From JAWUXM01 sp034111325 (GTDB lineage: Bacteria > Pseudomonadota > Alphaproteobacteria > Rickettsiales > JABIRX01): a stretch of DNA of 64,000 nt. The DNA is taken from contig JAWUXM010000002.1 in the NCBI GenBank assembly GCA_034111325.1, positions 62,001-126,000 of the forward strand, written 5' to 3'. The translations under genes were made by a program, and so were the position numbers. Below, piece by piece: positions 51,507-59,675 of this stretch; positions within the stretch are counted from its first letter, which is position 1; each line of letters opens with the position of its first letter. The notes under the pieces are model-generated. The model was given only the letters and a program-made list of their open reading frames with translations. It was not told where the DNA came from and did not search any database.

Positions 51507-52138
51507 TGCAAAACCCCTCCCCTGATCTAGAAAAAATCTATATAAATCTGTGTAACATCACGAATGTTTCACGTGAAACATTCGTGAGATTGCAGCAATA
51601 CGTTGACTTCCTTATAAAAAACAACGCTAAAATAAATTTAATTGGCAAGAATACCACAGCAGATATTTGGCATCGCCACATATTCGATTCAGCACAAATT
51701 CTACAACATCTACCAAAAGACACAAAACGAGTTATAGATATAGGAACTGGCGCTGGTTTGCCAGGAATTATCCTATCTATTCTTGGTATTGAGGAAGTTG
51801 ATTTAGTTGAATCAATTACTAAAAAAGCTAATTTTTTACGTGAAGCTGCACAATTCTCGCCTAATAAAATTAATGTTTTTAACGATAGGGCTGAGGATTT
51901 GATAGCATGGGAAAGCGATGTGGTCACCTCTCGTGCCTGCGCACCGCTTGATAAATTACTTGGTTTTACTGAAAAATTGATTGCAAAAAGCAAAATTTGC
52001 GTATTCCTTAAAGGTAGAAATGTAGAGGAAGAAATTTTGCAGGCTAAAAATACATGGTCTTTTGATTATGATTTAGCCAAAAGCCTTACTGCGGAAGATT
52101 CTTACATCATTAAAATAAACAACGTAAAACATTTATAG
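51506..52138 (+). CDS. rsmG: 16S rRNA (guanine527-N7) methyltransferase
   Basis: Methylates G527 of 16S rRNA with SAM. It is 210 aa. Seen are NLIGKNTTADIWHRHIFDS, SAM loop VIDIGTGAGLPGIILSI, VTSRACAPLDKLL. It starts at the last base of the nlpD-like stop. A parS site lies within its coding region and encodes NVSRETF near residue 20. It precedes parA by 3 bp, the standard gidB-parA-parB layout close to the origin. Confidence 0.96.
   Translation: MQNPSPDLEKIYINLCNITNVSRETFVRLQQYVDFLIKNNAKINLIGKNTTADIWHRHIFDSAQILQHLPKDTKRVIDIGTGAGLPGIILSILGIEEVDLVESITKKANFLREAAQFSPNKINVFNDRAEDLIAWESDVVTSRACAPLDKLLGFTEKLIAKSKICVFLKGRNVEEEILQAKNTWSFDYDLAKSLTAEDSYIIKINNVKHL
51565..51580. other. parS site 8 inside rsmG, part of a 30-bp palindrome
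   Basis: An exact TGTTTCACGTGAAACA. The palindrome extends perfectly to 51558-51587 (TCACGAA on the left, TTCGTGA on the right), longer than any other copy in the window. Confidence 0.93.
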
Positions 52139-52141
52139 CAC

Positions 52142-52927
52142 ATGGGCGAAATAATAGCTATAGCAAACCAAAAAGGCGGCGTAGGGAAAACTACTACCTC
52201 AATTAACTTAGCCACATCATTCGCTGCTATAAAACGTAAAACCCTATTAATTGACCTTGATCCCCAAGGGAATACTGGCACAGGGCTTGGTTATGAAGCT
52301 AAAAATCGTGAATTTACGATTTATGATGCTATCAGTGGTATTAAAGAAATAGAAGAAGTTATCAAACATACAGGCATTAAAAACCTTGATCTGATCTCCT
52401 CTACTGTTGATTTATCAGCAGCTGAGCTAGAACTTAAAGATGTTCCGGAACGTGAGTTTGTCTTAAGAAAACTCTTACAGAAAGTTAGCGCCCAATATGA
52501 TTATATTATTATTGATTGCCCACCATCGTTAGGTTTATTAACAATCAATGCCTTAGTTGCGTCTGATAGCTTGCTCGTGCCTATGCAATGTGAGTTTTTT
52601 GCCCTTGAAGGCTTGAGCCATTTATTACGCACTGTCTATTTAATTCAAAAAAGCCTAAATCGTGATTTAGAAATTAAAGGCGTGTTATTAACAATGTATG
52701 ACAAACGTAACCGCCTTTCTGGACAAGTAGCAGATGATGTGCGTGCCTTCCTTGGTGAAAAAGTATATAAAACAATGATTCCACGTAATGTCCGAGTTTG
52801 TGAAGCGCCGTCACACGGCAAACCAGTAATTGTCTATGATATAAAATGCGCTGGTTCAAAAGCATATTTAGCATTGGCAAAAGAGATTATTAACGACGAA
52901 GCAGAGATCAAAAAAGCTGCGGCATAA
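52142..52927 (+). CDS. parA: Chromosome partitioning ATPase ParA
   Basis: Walker-type ATPase for chromosome segregation, 261 aa. The deviant Walker A is NQKGGVGKTTTSINLA (residues about 8-23); also LLIDLDPQGNTGTGLG and YDYIIIDCPPSLGLL. It works with ParB and parS. It is three bases from the rsmG stop. Confidence 0.97.
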   Translation: MGEIIAIANQKGGVGKTTTSINLATSFAAIKRKTLLIDLDPQGNTGTGLGYEAKNREFTIYDAISGIKEIEEVIKHTGIKNLDLISSTVDLSAAELELKDVPEREFVLRKLLQKVSAQYDYIIIDCPPSLGLLTINALVASDSLLVPMQCEFFALEGLSHLLRTVYLIQKSLNRDLEIKGVLLTMYDKRNRLSGQVADDVRAFLGEKVYKTMIPRNVRVCEAPSHGKPVIVYDIKCAGSKAYLALAKEIINDEAEIKKAAA

Positions 52928-52949
52928 TATCTATTATATAGAGGTGAGT

Positions 52950-53801
52950 ATGAAAAAACACGGCTTAGGACAAGGTCTATCAGCACTTTTTGGTGAAGGT
53001 AATTTACCAGTTAATGATAGTGAGCAAATTACTAATGTAGCTATCACTAAATTAGAGGCTGGTCCATACCAACCAAGAACTGAGTTTAAAGAGGAAGAGT
53101 TACAAGAACTTGCAGATTCCATAGTAGAGAATGGCATCTTACAGCCTATTATCGTAAAAAAGGCTCATGGTAATGAAAACTACAAAATCATTGCTGGAGA
53201 GCGCCGTTTCCGTGCAGCGCAACTTGCAAACCTTGCTGAAGTCCCAGTTATTATAAAAGATATAACTGACTCACAAGCATTAGAAATCGCTATCGTTGAG
53301 AATATCCAACGCCAGAACCTTACGCCAATTGAAGAAGCAAGCGCCTTTACTCGCCTTATTGAAGAATATTCATATACGCAGGAAGAGCTGGCAACTCATT
53401 TAGGTAAAAGCCGTAGCCACATAACAAATCTATTACGCTTACTTACCTTGCCAGAAAAAGTCCAAGATATGGTTAATAACGGCTCTCTTTCAATGGGACA
53501 TGCACGTGCCTTAGTAAAATTAGAAAATGCTCTGCATGTTGCTGAAGAGATTATCGAGAAAAAACTAAGCGTTCGTGATACAGAAAGGCTAATCAACAAA
53601 GATACTCAGGATAGGAAAAAAGCACTTTTAGTACAGTTTGAAGCGGGAAAGCGTAAGCATCTACAAAGTTTAGAACAAAAACTAGCCGAAAAACTTAACA
53701 CACAAGTTAAAATCAAAAATAAAGCTCAGGCGGGTAGAATTGAAATTTCCTTTGCTACAATTAAAGAAATGGATGCGCTGATAGATCTTTTATTAGCATA
53801 G
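52950..53801 (+). CDS. parB: Chromosome partitioning protein ParB
   Basis: parS-binding CTPase, about 283 aa. KHGLGQGLSALFGE at the N-terminus is typical. The CTP motifs are in GERRFRAAQLA and ENIQRQNLTPIEEA, and the helix-turn-helix LATHLGKSRSHITNLLRLL binds parS. The C-terminal dimer domain is present. ATG 52950 with AGGTGA five bases upstream is preferred over GTG 52944. Confidence 0.97.
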   Translation: MKKHGLGQGLSALFGEGNLPVNDSEQITNVAITKLEAGPYQPRTEFKEEELQELADSIVENGILQPIIVKKAHGNENYKIIAGERRFRAAQLANLAEVPVIIKDITDSQALEIAIVENIQRQNLTPIEEASAFTRLIEEYSYTQEELATHLGKSRSHITNLLRLLTLPEKVQDMVNNGSLSMGHARALVKLENALHVAEEIIEKKLSVRDTERLINKDTQDRKKALLVQFEAGKRKHLQSLEQKLAEKLNTQVKIKNKAQAGRIEISFATIKEMDALIDLLLA

Positions 53802-53809
53802 TTTGGGAA

Positions 53810-53825
53810 TGTTTCACGTGGAACA
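53810..53825. other. parS site 9 (one mismatch)
   Basis: TGTTTCACGTGGAACA, 15 of 16 matching, eight bases after the parB stop codon. The gap 53802-54254 also holds small RNA B and an inverted repeat. Confidence 0.85.
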
Positions 53826-53944
53826 TTGCTGTAAAACCCTAGTTTTCTGGGATCCTCTTTAATTTTAGAGCTCTAAAAGATTATTGTTTCACAAATACAC
53901 ACCCTGAATAATCACCTGATGCTAGAATAAAATTCAATTAGTGG

Positions 53945-53973
53945 TTGCATTGCTGTTTGCCCTATGTTATAAT
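53945..53973 (+). promoter_or_regulatory. Promoter of small RNA B
   Basis: -35 TTGCAT (53945-53950), 17-bp spacer, perfect -10 TATAAT (53968-53973). Confidence 0.72.
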
Positions 53974-53978
53974 GGGGA

Positions 53979-54036
53979 TTCTCATATCTCTCTTGTAAGG
54001 GGGTGGAAGCTTCGGCTCCCACCCTTTTATTTTTTC
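53979..54036 (+). ncRNA. Small RNA B (paralog of the one at 22317)
   Basis: About 58 nt from the promoter above to a terminator hairpin GGGTGGAAGC-TTCG-GCTCCCACCC followed by TTTTATTTTTT. It is nearly identical to small RNA A from GGGATTCTCATATCTCTC onward, with two extra T (CTCTTGTAAG against CTCGTAAG). Homology extends upstream through the promoter, so a whole gene was duplicated. No protein is encoded. The target is discussed under the 56481-56498 site. Confidence 0.72.
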
Positions 54037-54076
54037 TAGCACCAAAAGAATCATCACTCCGCTCCGCAAAAAAGGC

Positions 54077-54223
54077 GTCATCCTGAACTTGTTTTAGGAT
54101 CTACTGAATTAGCCAATAGTTTAATAAGTATAGCTTTTATCATTAACAGCATGATGTTATTACAAATTTCTTACCCCTTATTTTTGTTTGGCTACGCAGA
54201 TCCTGAAACAAGTTCAGGATGAC
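54077..54223. repeat. Inverted repeat with 26-bp arms
   Basis: GTCATCCTGAACTTGTTTTA with GGATCT (54077-54102) and its complement at 54198-54223 differ at one of 26 positions. This type of sequence is a common dispersed repeat in alphaproteobacteria. No gene lies between the arms. Confidence 0.7.
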
Positions 54224-54254
54224 TTGTTTGGTAGGCACTCTACGCCATTATTCG

Positions 54255-55379
54255 TTATTCCTGCGCCGGCAGGAATCCATATGCTTTTATCATTTTTGCG
54301 AGCCTAATAATATCTTTTCGCTTATGCTGCGCAGAGAAGCTAATCCGCAAGCGGGCAGTGTTTTTCGGCACGGTGGGCGGCCTAATTGCAGCTAAAAGGA
54401 AACCTTCTTTTTTAAACATTTCGCTAAACTCTAACAAGCGTGCATCATCGCCAATAATAATATTAACGATCTGGCTCTCAGGCTCGGCTAAACCTGCTAA
54501 CTTACAGAATAATTTAGCATTTACTAATGGCTTGCGACAAAGTGCTTTGTTGCTCTCTATAATCTTTAATGATTGCACCATCGCCGCTAAAATCGGATAT
54601 GGTAAAGCAGTTGAGTAAATCAATGATTTTGCCTTATTGGTTAGATAATCAATAAGCTGCTTATCCCCTGCTACATAGCCGCCATACAGCCCTGCGGCTT
54701 TTGATAACGTTCCCATTTGTACTAAATTTGCTGATTTATGTTTTTGCTCGATAACGCCTAAACCATGCGCATCATCAGTTAAAAGCATGCAATCATGCTT
54801 CTCTGCTAGTGTTAATAACTCCCCTACTCGCCCTAAATCACCATCCATTGAAAAAATTGTCTCCGTAATGAGCAAACAATTATCATATGATTTACGATGT
54901 TTTTTAAGCAAAGCTTGGCATTCCGCAACGTCATTATGGGCAAAACGTAAGACCTTGGCACGTGATAATAGCGCGCCATCGATTGATGATGAGTGAATTA
55001 ATTTATCAGCAATGATTAGATCCTTACGACCAACAAGGGCTGAAATCGTTCCGATTGCTGTTAAATAGCCACTACCAAAAATTAAAGCTTTGTCAGTGTT
55101 TTTAATTTTTGCAATTAGCTTTTCTGCTTGATCGTAATATTTATTATTCCCCGTGACTAAACGTGAAGCAGCACTCCCAACACCATATCGCTTAATTGCC
55201 TTAATAGCAGCTTTTTTAACGGCTTTATTTTGTGCCAACCCCAAATAATCATTACACGCAAAAGAGACGTATTTATGGCTCTTTTCGCATAGATAGCGAC
55301 CTTTGCGTTCATAGCTTATCAATTTTCGATAAAGATTTAGTTCTTTTATCTGTTTGATTTTTAATTCAAAACTTGTCAT
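54255..55379 (-). CDS. bioF: 8-amino-7-oxononanoate synthase
   Basis: PLP alpha-oxoamine synthase, 374 aa, for biotin: pimeloyl thioester plus alanine to KAPA. YVSFACNDYLGLAQ, GVGSAASRLVTGN, LLTDDAHGLGVI and LSKAAGLYGGYVAG (PLP Lys) are present. Close relatives (KBL, HemA) look similar, but bioB next door supports BioF. It is divergent from bioB. Confidence 0.9.
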   Translation of the reverse strand: MTSFELKIKQIKELNLYRKLISYERKGRYLCEKSHKYVSFACNDYLGLAQNKAVKKAAIKAIKRYGVGSAASRLVTGNNKYYDQAEKLIAKIKNTDKALIFGSGYLTAIGTISALVGRKDLIIADKLIHSSSIDGALLSRAKVLRFAHNDVAECQALLKKHRKSYDNCLLITETIFSMDGDLGRVGELLTLAEKHDCMLLTDDAHGLGVIEQKHKSANLVQMGTLSKAAGLYGGYVAGDKQLIDYLTNKAKSLIYSTALPYPILAAMVQSLKIIESNKALCRKPLVNAKLFCKLAGLAEPESQIVNIIIGDDARLLEFSEMFKKEGFLLAAIRPPTVPKNTARLRISFSAQHKRKDIIRLAKMIKAYGFLPAQE

Positions 55380-55386
55380 AAAATCC

Positions 55387-55407
55387 CGCGAGTAAAATAT
55401 TTACGCG
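55387..55407. promoter_or_regulatory. Palindrome between bioF and bioB
   Basis: CGCGAGTAAAATATTTACGCG, an imperfect palindrome (one extra base), lies in the 52-bp divergent promoter region. It does not look like the BioR box. It could be an operator for both genes. Confidence 0.4.
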
Positions 55408-55431
55408 TGACATTATAAGGAATAACAGAAA

Positions 55432-56412
55432 ATGCAAAATCTCAGTACAGCCGACAAAACTATAAAGGAAGATCTTTACTCGCCAAAGCAATTAAAAGAG
55501 ATACTCGCCTTGTTTGAACTGCCGTTTAATGATTTATTATTCAAAGCGCAGCAAATACATCGTGAAAATTTTAAACCTAATGAAGTACAGGTTTCTAGCC
55601 TTTTAAGCATCAAAACCGCCTCTTGCCCTGAGGATTGTAAATATTGTCCACAATCGGCTCATAATAAAACTGCTATTGTAAAAGCAGATTTTATTGATGT
55701 CAGCGAAGTGGTCAAAAATGCACAAGCTGCCAAGGAACAGGGTGCAACACGCTTTTGCATGGGGGCTGCTTGGCGCCAACTACATGATCGTGACCTTGAT
55801 AAGGTTTGTGATATGGTCAAAGCAGTAAAAGATCTAGGACTGGAGAGTTGCGTTACGTTAGGCATGTTAGATAAAGCACAAAGCACAAAACTCAAAGAAG
55901 CAGGGCTGGATTATTACAATCACAATCTCGATACTTCTCGTGAATATTACAAAGAAATCATTACTACACGTACTTATGATGACCGTTTAAATACACTAAA
56001 AAACATCAAAGAAGCAGGGCTAAAAACCTGCTCTGGCGGTATTGTAGGCATGGGCGAGACACGAATTGATCGTGCTAAAATGCTTGCGACGTTAGCAGGG
56101 TTAGATAAGCAGCCAGAAAGCGTCCCTATTAATCGCTTAGTGAAAGTTCCCGGTACGCCACTTGCAAATGTCGATGATATTGATGATTTCGAATTCATTA
56201 GAACAATAGCTATTGCACGAATTATATTAAAAAAATCATATGTGAGATTATCCGCTGGACGTGAAGAAATGAGCGATGAAACCCAGGCTCTCTGCTTCTT
56301 TGCGGGGGCTAACTCAATTTTCTATGGTGAGAAATTATTAACCCAATCTAATCCTTCTGTAAAAAAAGATTTGCATTTATTAAAAAAGCTTGGCATTAAA
56401 CTAGAAGCGTAA
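55432..56412 (+). CDS. bioB: Biotin synthase
   Basis: Radical SAM enzyme that inserts sulfur into dethiobiotin, 326 aa. Cluster motif CPEDCKYCPQ (4Fe-4S); ATRFCMGAAWRQLHDRD, YYNHNLDTSREYY and SAGREEMSDETQ (ligands of the 2Fe-2S cluster region) are all typical. Its stop is part of an inverted repeat reaching into the next leader. bioA and bioD are not in the window. Confidence 0.97.
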   Translation: MQNLSTADKTIKEDLYSPKQLKEILALFELPFNDLLFKAQQIHRENFKPNEVQVSSLLSIKTASCPEDCKYCPQSAHNKTAIVKADFIDVSEVVKNAQAAKEQGATRFCMGAAWRQLHDRDLDKVCDMVKAVKDLGLESCVTLGMLDKAQSTKLKEAGLDYYNHNLDTSREYYKEIITTRTYDDRLNTLKNIKEAGLKTCSGGIVGMGETRIDRAKMLATLAGLDKQPESVPINRLVKVPGTPLANVDDIDDFEFIRTIAIARIILKKSYVRLSAGREEMSDETQALCFFAGANSIFYGEKLLTQSNPSVKKDLHLLKKLGIKLEA

Positions 56413-56430
56413 TGCAATATTACTGCTAAT

Positions 56431-56454
56431 AGCAAAAACCCCCTTTGCTTTTTT
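56431..56454 (+). terminator. bioB terminator
   Basis: AGCAAA-AACCCCC-TTTGCT followed by six T. It is weak but well placed 19 bp after the bioB stop. It sits inside a larger inverted repeat GCGTAATGCA (56407-56416) / TGCATTACGC (56468-56477). Confidence 0.62.
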
Positions 56455-56480
56455 AATATTGTGATCTTGCATTACGCAAT

Positions 56481-56498
56481 CTTACGAGAGAGATATGA
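56481..56498 (+). promoter_or_regulatory. Putative small RNA target over the Panacea RBS
   Basis: CTTACGAGAGAGATATGA is identical to 22354-22371, which is the strand complementary to small RNA A. It contains the Shine-Dalgarno GAGAGAG and ends one base before the ATG at 56500. Pairing would block translation. Small RNA B could pair with a 2-base bulge. Confidence 0.5.
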
Positions 56499-56499
56499 C

Positions 56500-57054
56500 A
56501 TGTTAAATATACCCTATTCACCAGCCAGAGTGGCAAATAGCTTTTTAGCCTTGGCTAACAAGAATAATGCCACTATTACGCAAATGCAGATCCAAAGTCT
56601 GATCTACCTTGCGCAAGGCTGGTGTCTAGCTCTCAAAAACAAGCCTTTAATCAACGAAGCCTTGCTTGCTTGGCGCTTCGGCACAATCTCCACGTCAATT
56701 TTTCATGAGTTCAAACATTTTGGCAACGGCGCCATCAAATCACCAATGTTAGAGCTTCTCGTTGAAAAGGGTAATGCACGCTGGCATCATACGACAATAT
56801 CAGACACTGACAAATTTACTATGAACCTTCTTGCAGAAATTTGGGAATCTTACAGCGACTATCAGACTGACGAACTAACCCAGATGACCTGCTGCGCTAA
56901 AAGCCCTTGGCAAAAAATATATAAAATAGGAGAGAAAGAAGGCATTGTTTTTGGCAAAGAAGTTCCCAATTGTGATATAAAAGAGTTCTTTCTAAGTAAC
57001 CTCGCAACGAAAACCCCGCAAATTCCTCTGTTGGAGAATTCTCCTGCAACTTAA
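56500..57054 (+). CDS. Panacea-domain (DUF4065/SocA-like) protein
   Basis: About 184 aa. It matches the Panacea domain, the antitoxin part of many hyper-promiscuous toxin-antitoxin loci: SPARVANSFLALANKNN, ITQMQIQSLIYLAQGWCLAL, ALLAWRFGTISTSIFHEFK. ATG 56500 is chosen over a GTG at 56461 since GAGAGAG stands correctly before it. No toxin gene is adjacent: gltX is convergent, and bioB is upstream. It may thus be a solitary domain protein or prophage remnant. Its leader shows 18-nt complementarity to small RNA A. Confidence 0.82.
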   Translation: MLNIPYSPARVANSFLALANKNNATITQMQIQSLIYLAQGWCLALKNKPLINEALLAWRFGTISTSIFHEFKHFGNGAIKSPMLELLVEKGNARWHHTTISDTDKFTMNLLAEIWESYSDYQTDELTQMTCCAKSPWQKIYKIGEKEGIVFGKEVPNCDIKEFFLSNLATKTPQIPLLENSPAT

Positions 57055-57063
57055 AAAGCGGTA

Positions 57064-58434
57064 TTAAACCAACCTTTTTAAAACTTCCTCCTTTCCCAAA
57101 ACCTCCATTGCCTCAAAAATACTCGGTGAGATGTTTGAGCCAGTAAGCGCTGCGCGAATTACCTGTGCATAATCTTTTAACTTTGCACCTTTTGCTTCAA
57201 CATAAGCCTTTAAATCCTCATAAAGCGCTTGATGATCAAAATCTGTAGTTTCACCAACAAAGCCGATGATTTCCGCAAGTAACTCTTTATTTGCAGATAG
57301 AATCTCTTGCGCCTTATCATTTAATATCAGTTCTCTATCTAGCAGAAACAACGCAGAATTAGCTATTTCCTGCGGGAAAATCGCCCTCTCTTTAAGGGAA
57401 TTCATCATTTTTAAAATTCTATTTTTTTCAACATCACTAATTTCACCTGTAATGAACGGCAAAATTAACTCTAAAATATCTACGTTAGGCTTTTGTCGTA
57501 AATAATAAGCATTGAGATTATCTAGCTTCTTTCTATCAAACCGCGCTGGTGATTTACCAATTGCTTCAATATTAAACCATTCCTGCGCTTGCTTATCTGA
57601 AATTATTTCATCATCACCATGCGACCAGCCCAAACGTAATAAGTAATTACGTACAGCCTCAGGAAGGTAGCCAGCATCGGCATAGTCTGTAAGCGCCGTT
57701 GCTCCGTGTCTTTTCGACATTTTCTTACCATCTTCGCCATAGATCAACGGGATATGAGCGAATTGCGGAACTTGCCAGCCTAAAGCTTCAAATAATATTT
57801 TTTGCCTTGTTGAATTGGTTAAATGGTCATCACCACGAATTATATGAGTGATGTTCATGTCATAATCATCAACAACGACCGCTAACATATAGGTTGGTGT
57901 GCCATCACCACGTAAAATCACAAAATCATCTAATTCAGAATTTTGCACAACCACCCTGCCCTGCACAAGATCCTCTATTACCGTTTCGCCTTCAAGCGGT
58001 GCTTTTATACGAATCACTGGTTGGACATCTTGTGGAATAGTTTTGTCTCCTGCATCACGCCAACGATTATCATATTTAAAGCGTTGATTGTTATTTTGTG
58101 CTGCTTGCCGCAATTCATCTAACTCTTCCTTAGATGAATAACAATAATAGGCTTTGCCCTCAGCCAATAATTGATGCGCAACTTCTTTGTGGCGCTCAAT
58201 ATTAGCTGATTGATAGATTATTTCATCATCATAATCCAACCCAAGCCATCTCAAACCATCAACAATAACTTGCTTAGCATCTTCTGTCGAGCGCGCTACA
58301 TCAGTATCCTCAACTCGCAATAGGAATTTACCTTTTGTTGCCTTAGCAAATAAGTAATTAAACAAAGCCGTCCTTGCGCCGCCTATATGTAATTGACCAG
58401 TTGGTGACGGAGCGAATCTTACAATATTTGTCAT
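57064..58434 (-). CDS. gltX: Glutamyl-tRNA synthetase
   Basis: Class I aminoacyl-tRNA synthetase, 456 aa. The HIGH motif is in APSPTGQLHIGGARTALFN and KMSKR in DGKKMSKRHGATAL. The C-terminal anticodon-binding domain is present. It may charge tRNA-Glu and, as in many alphaproteobacteria, also tRNA-Gln. It is convergent with the Panacea gene, 9 bp apart. Confidence 0.96.
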   Translation of the reverse strand: MTNIVRFAPSPTGQLHIGGARTALFNYLFAKATKGKFLLRVEDTDVARSTEDAKQVIVDGLRWLGLDYDDEIIYQSANIERHKEVAHQLLAEGKAYYCYSSKEELDELRQAAQNNNQRFKYDNRWRDAGDKTIPQDVQPVIRIKAPLEGETVIEDLVQGRVVVQNSELDDFVILRGDGTPTYMLAVVVDDYDMNITHIIRGDDHLTNSTRQKILFEALGWQVPQFAHIPLIYGEDGKKMSKRHGATALTDYADAGYLPEAVRNYLLRLGWSHGDDEIISDKQAQEWFNIEAIGKSPARFDRKKLDNLNAYYLRQKPNVDILELILPFITGEISDVEKNRILKMMNSLKERAIFPQEIANSALFLLDRELILNDKAQEILSANKELLAEIIGFVGETTDFDHQALYEDLKAYVEAKGAKLKDYAQVIRAALTGSNISPSIFEAMEVLGKEEVLKRLV

Positions 58435-58566
58435 GTTTTTTGTACAATAGTTGTGTAAATTGAGAGAAGCCTTGATTTGCGCGGAAAAACTATTGCAAAT
58501 AGATTTACTGTCTATATGTTTACACCCTCATTTTTATAAACAACAAGTAAAATTAAGTTCTTTATT

Positions 58567-59130
58567 ATGTCAATTAAGTTAAGGTTTGCAAGGGGAGGAA
58601 GCAAAAAAAATCCATTTTATAGATTAGTTGCAACAGACACACGTTCACCACGTGATGGAAAATTCCTAGAAAAAGTAGGTACGTACGATCCGATGCTAGA
58701 TTCTAAGGATGAAAATCGTTTCACCTTCAAGCTAGACAGAGTAGAATATTGGCTTTCTAAAGGCGCAACACCGTCTGAAAAAGTAGCTGTATTATTATTT
58801 AACAAAGATGTTCCCATCCCTACGAAATACTTACCTTTTTCTTATCCTAAAAGCAAAAAAGAGTTGGAAGAATTAAGAACAACAAGAGATCAAAAGAAAG
58901 CTGACGAACTCCAAGCAAAGCTTGATGCAGCTAAAAAACTAGAGGATGAAGCAGCAGCAGCTACAAAAGCTGCAGACGATGAAGCAGCGGCGGCTACAAA
59001 AGCTGCTGAAGCTGAAGCAAAAGCCGCTAGCGATGCAGAAGCTGCAAACGCTCCTGAGCCTGTAGTGGAAGAAACTCCTAGCGAAACTCCAGCAGAAGCA
59101 GAAAAACCTGCAGAAAAAACAGGCGAATAA
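58567..59130 (+). CDS. rpsP: 30S ribosomal protein S16 with long Ala/Glu-rich tail
   Basis: S16 assembles into the 30S body. The first 80-90 residues are a normal S16 (IKLRFARGGSKKNPFYRLV, GTYDPM, then YWLSKGATPSEKV). The protein continues to 187 aa with a low-complexity charged tail from about residue 100, including two copies of DEAAAATKAA. Such tails are known in some alphaproteobacteria, but this one about doubles the protein. It is first in the operon with rimM, trmD and rplS. Confidence 0.95.
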   Translation: MSIKLRFARGGSKKNPFYRLVATDTRSPRDGKFLEKVGTYDPMLDSKDENRFTFKLDRVEYWLSKGATPSEKVAVLLFNKDVPIPTKYLPFSYPKSKKELEELRTTRDQKKADELQAKLDAAKKLEDEAAAATKAADDEAAAATKAAEAEAKAASDAEAANAPEPVVEETPSETPAEAEKPAEKTGE

Positions 59131-59158
59131 GCTTCTATGTTTCGATTTATTTTCTAGC

Positions 59159-59674
59159 ATGCCGAATAAACATTACGTCTCTATCGGCAAAATTACCAGC
59201 GCACATGGCATTAAAGGCCTCGTGAAAATCCGCCATTACCTAGAAAACGCTAATGATTTCCTAAATTATGGCGAAATTTCCGACCAAAATGGACAAAAAC
59301 TAGATATCCAAATCAATGGCAAAAAGGGTGATTTACTAATCGCTGCACTTAAAAATGTTACTGACCGAAATGGTACAGAAGCTTTGCGTGATCTGGAATT
59401 ATTCGTTCCGCGCGAAAAATTACCGAAAATTACCGATAAAAGCTTTTACCATATCGACCTAATTGGTCTTACGGTTCTGAAAAAAAACAAAGATATGGTT
59501 GGTAGTGTTAAGGATGTACATAATTATGGAGCAGGGGATATTATTGAAATTCTACTGGAAAATGGCAAAACACTGCTTTTTCCCTTTTCTGATAACATCT
59601 TCCCTGAAGTGAATTTGGCAGAAAAATTCATTACTATTAAATTCCCCGAAGAAATTATTGCCAAAGAAGATTAA
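59159..59674 (+). CDS. rimM: 16S rRNA processing protein RimM
   Basis: Ribosome maturation factor that binds S19 in the 30S head, 171 aa. N-terminal domain SIGKITSAHGIKGLVKIRHY; PRC-barrel part (YHIDLIGLTVLKKNKDMVG, GAGDIIEILLENGKTLLFPF). It lies between rpsP and trmD. Confidence 0.95.
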   Translation: MPNKHYVSIGKITSAHGIKGLVKIRHYLENANDFLNYGEISDQNGQKLDIQINGKKGDLLIAALKNVTDRNGTEALRDLELFVPREKLPKITDKSFYHIDLIGLTVLKKNKDMVGSVKDVHNYGAGDIIEILLENGKTLLFPFSDNIFPEVNLAEKFITIKFPEEIIAKED

Positions 59675-59675
59675 C

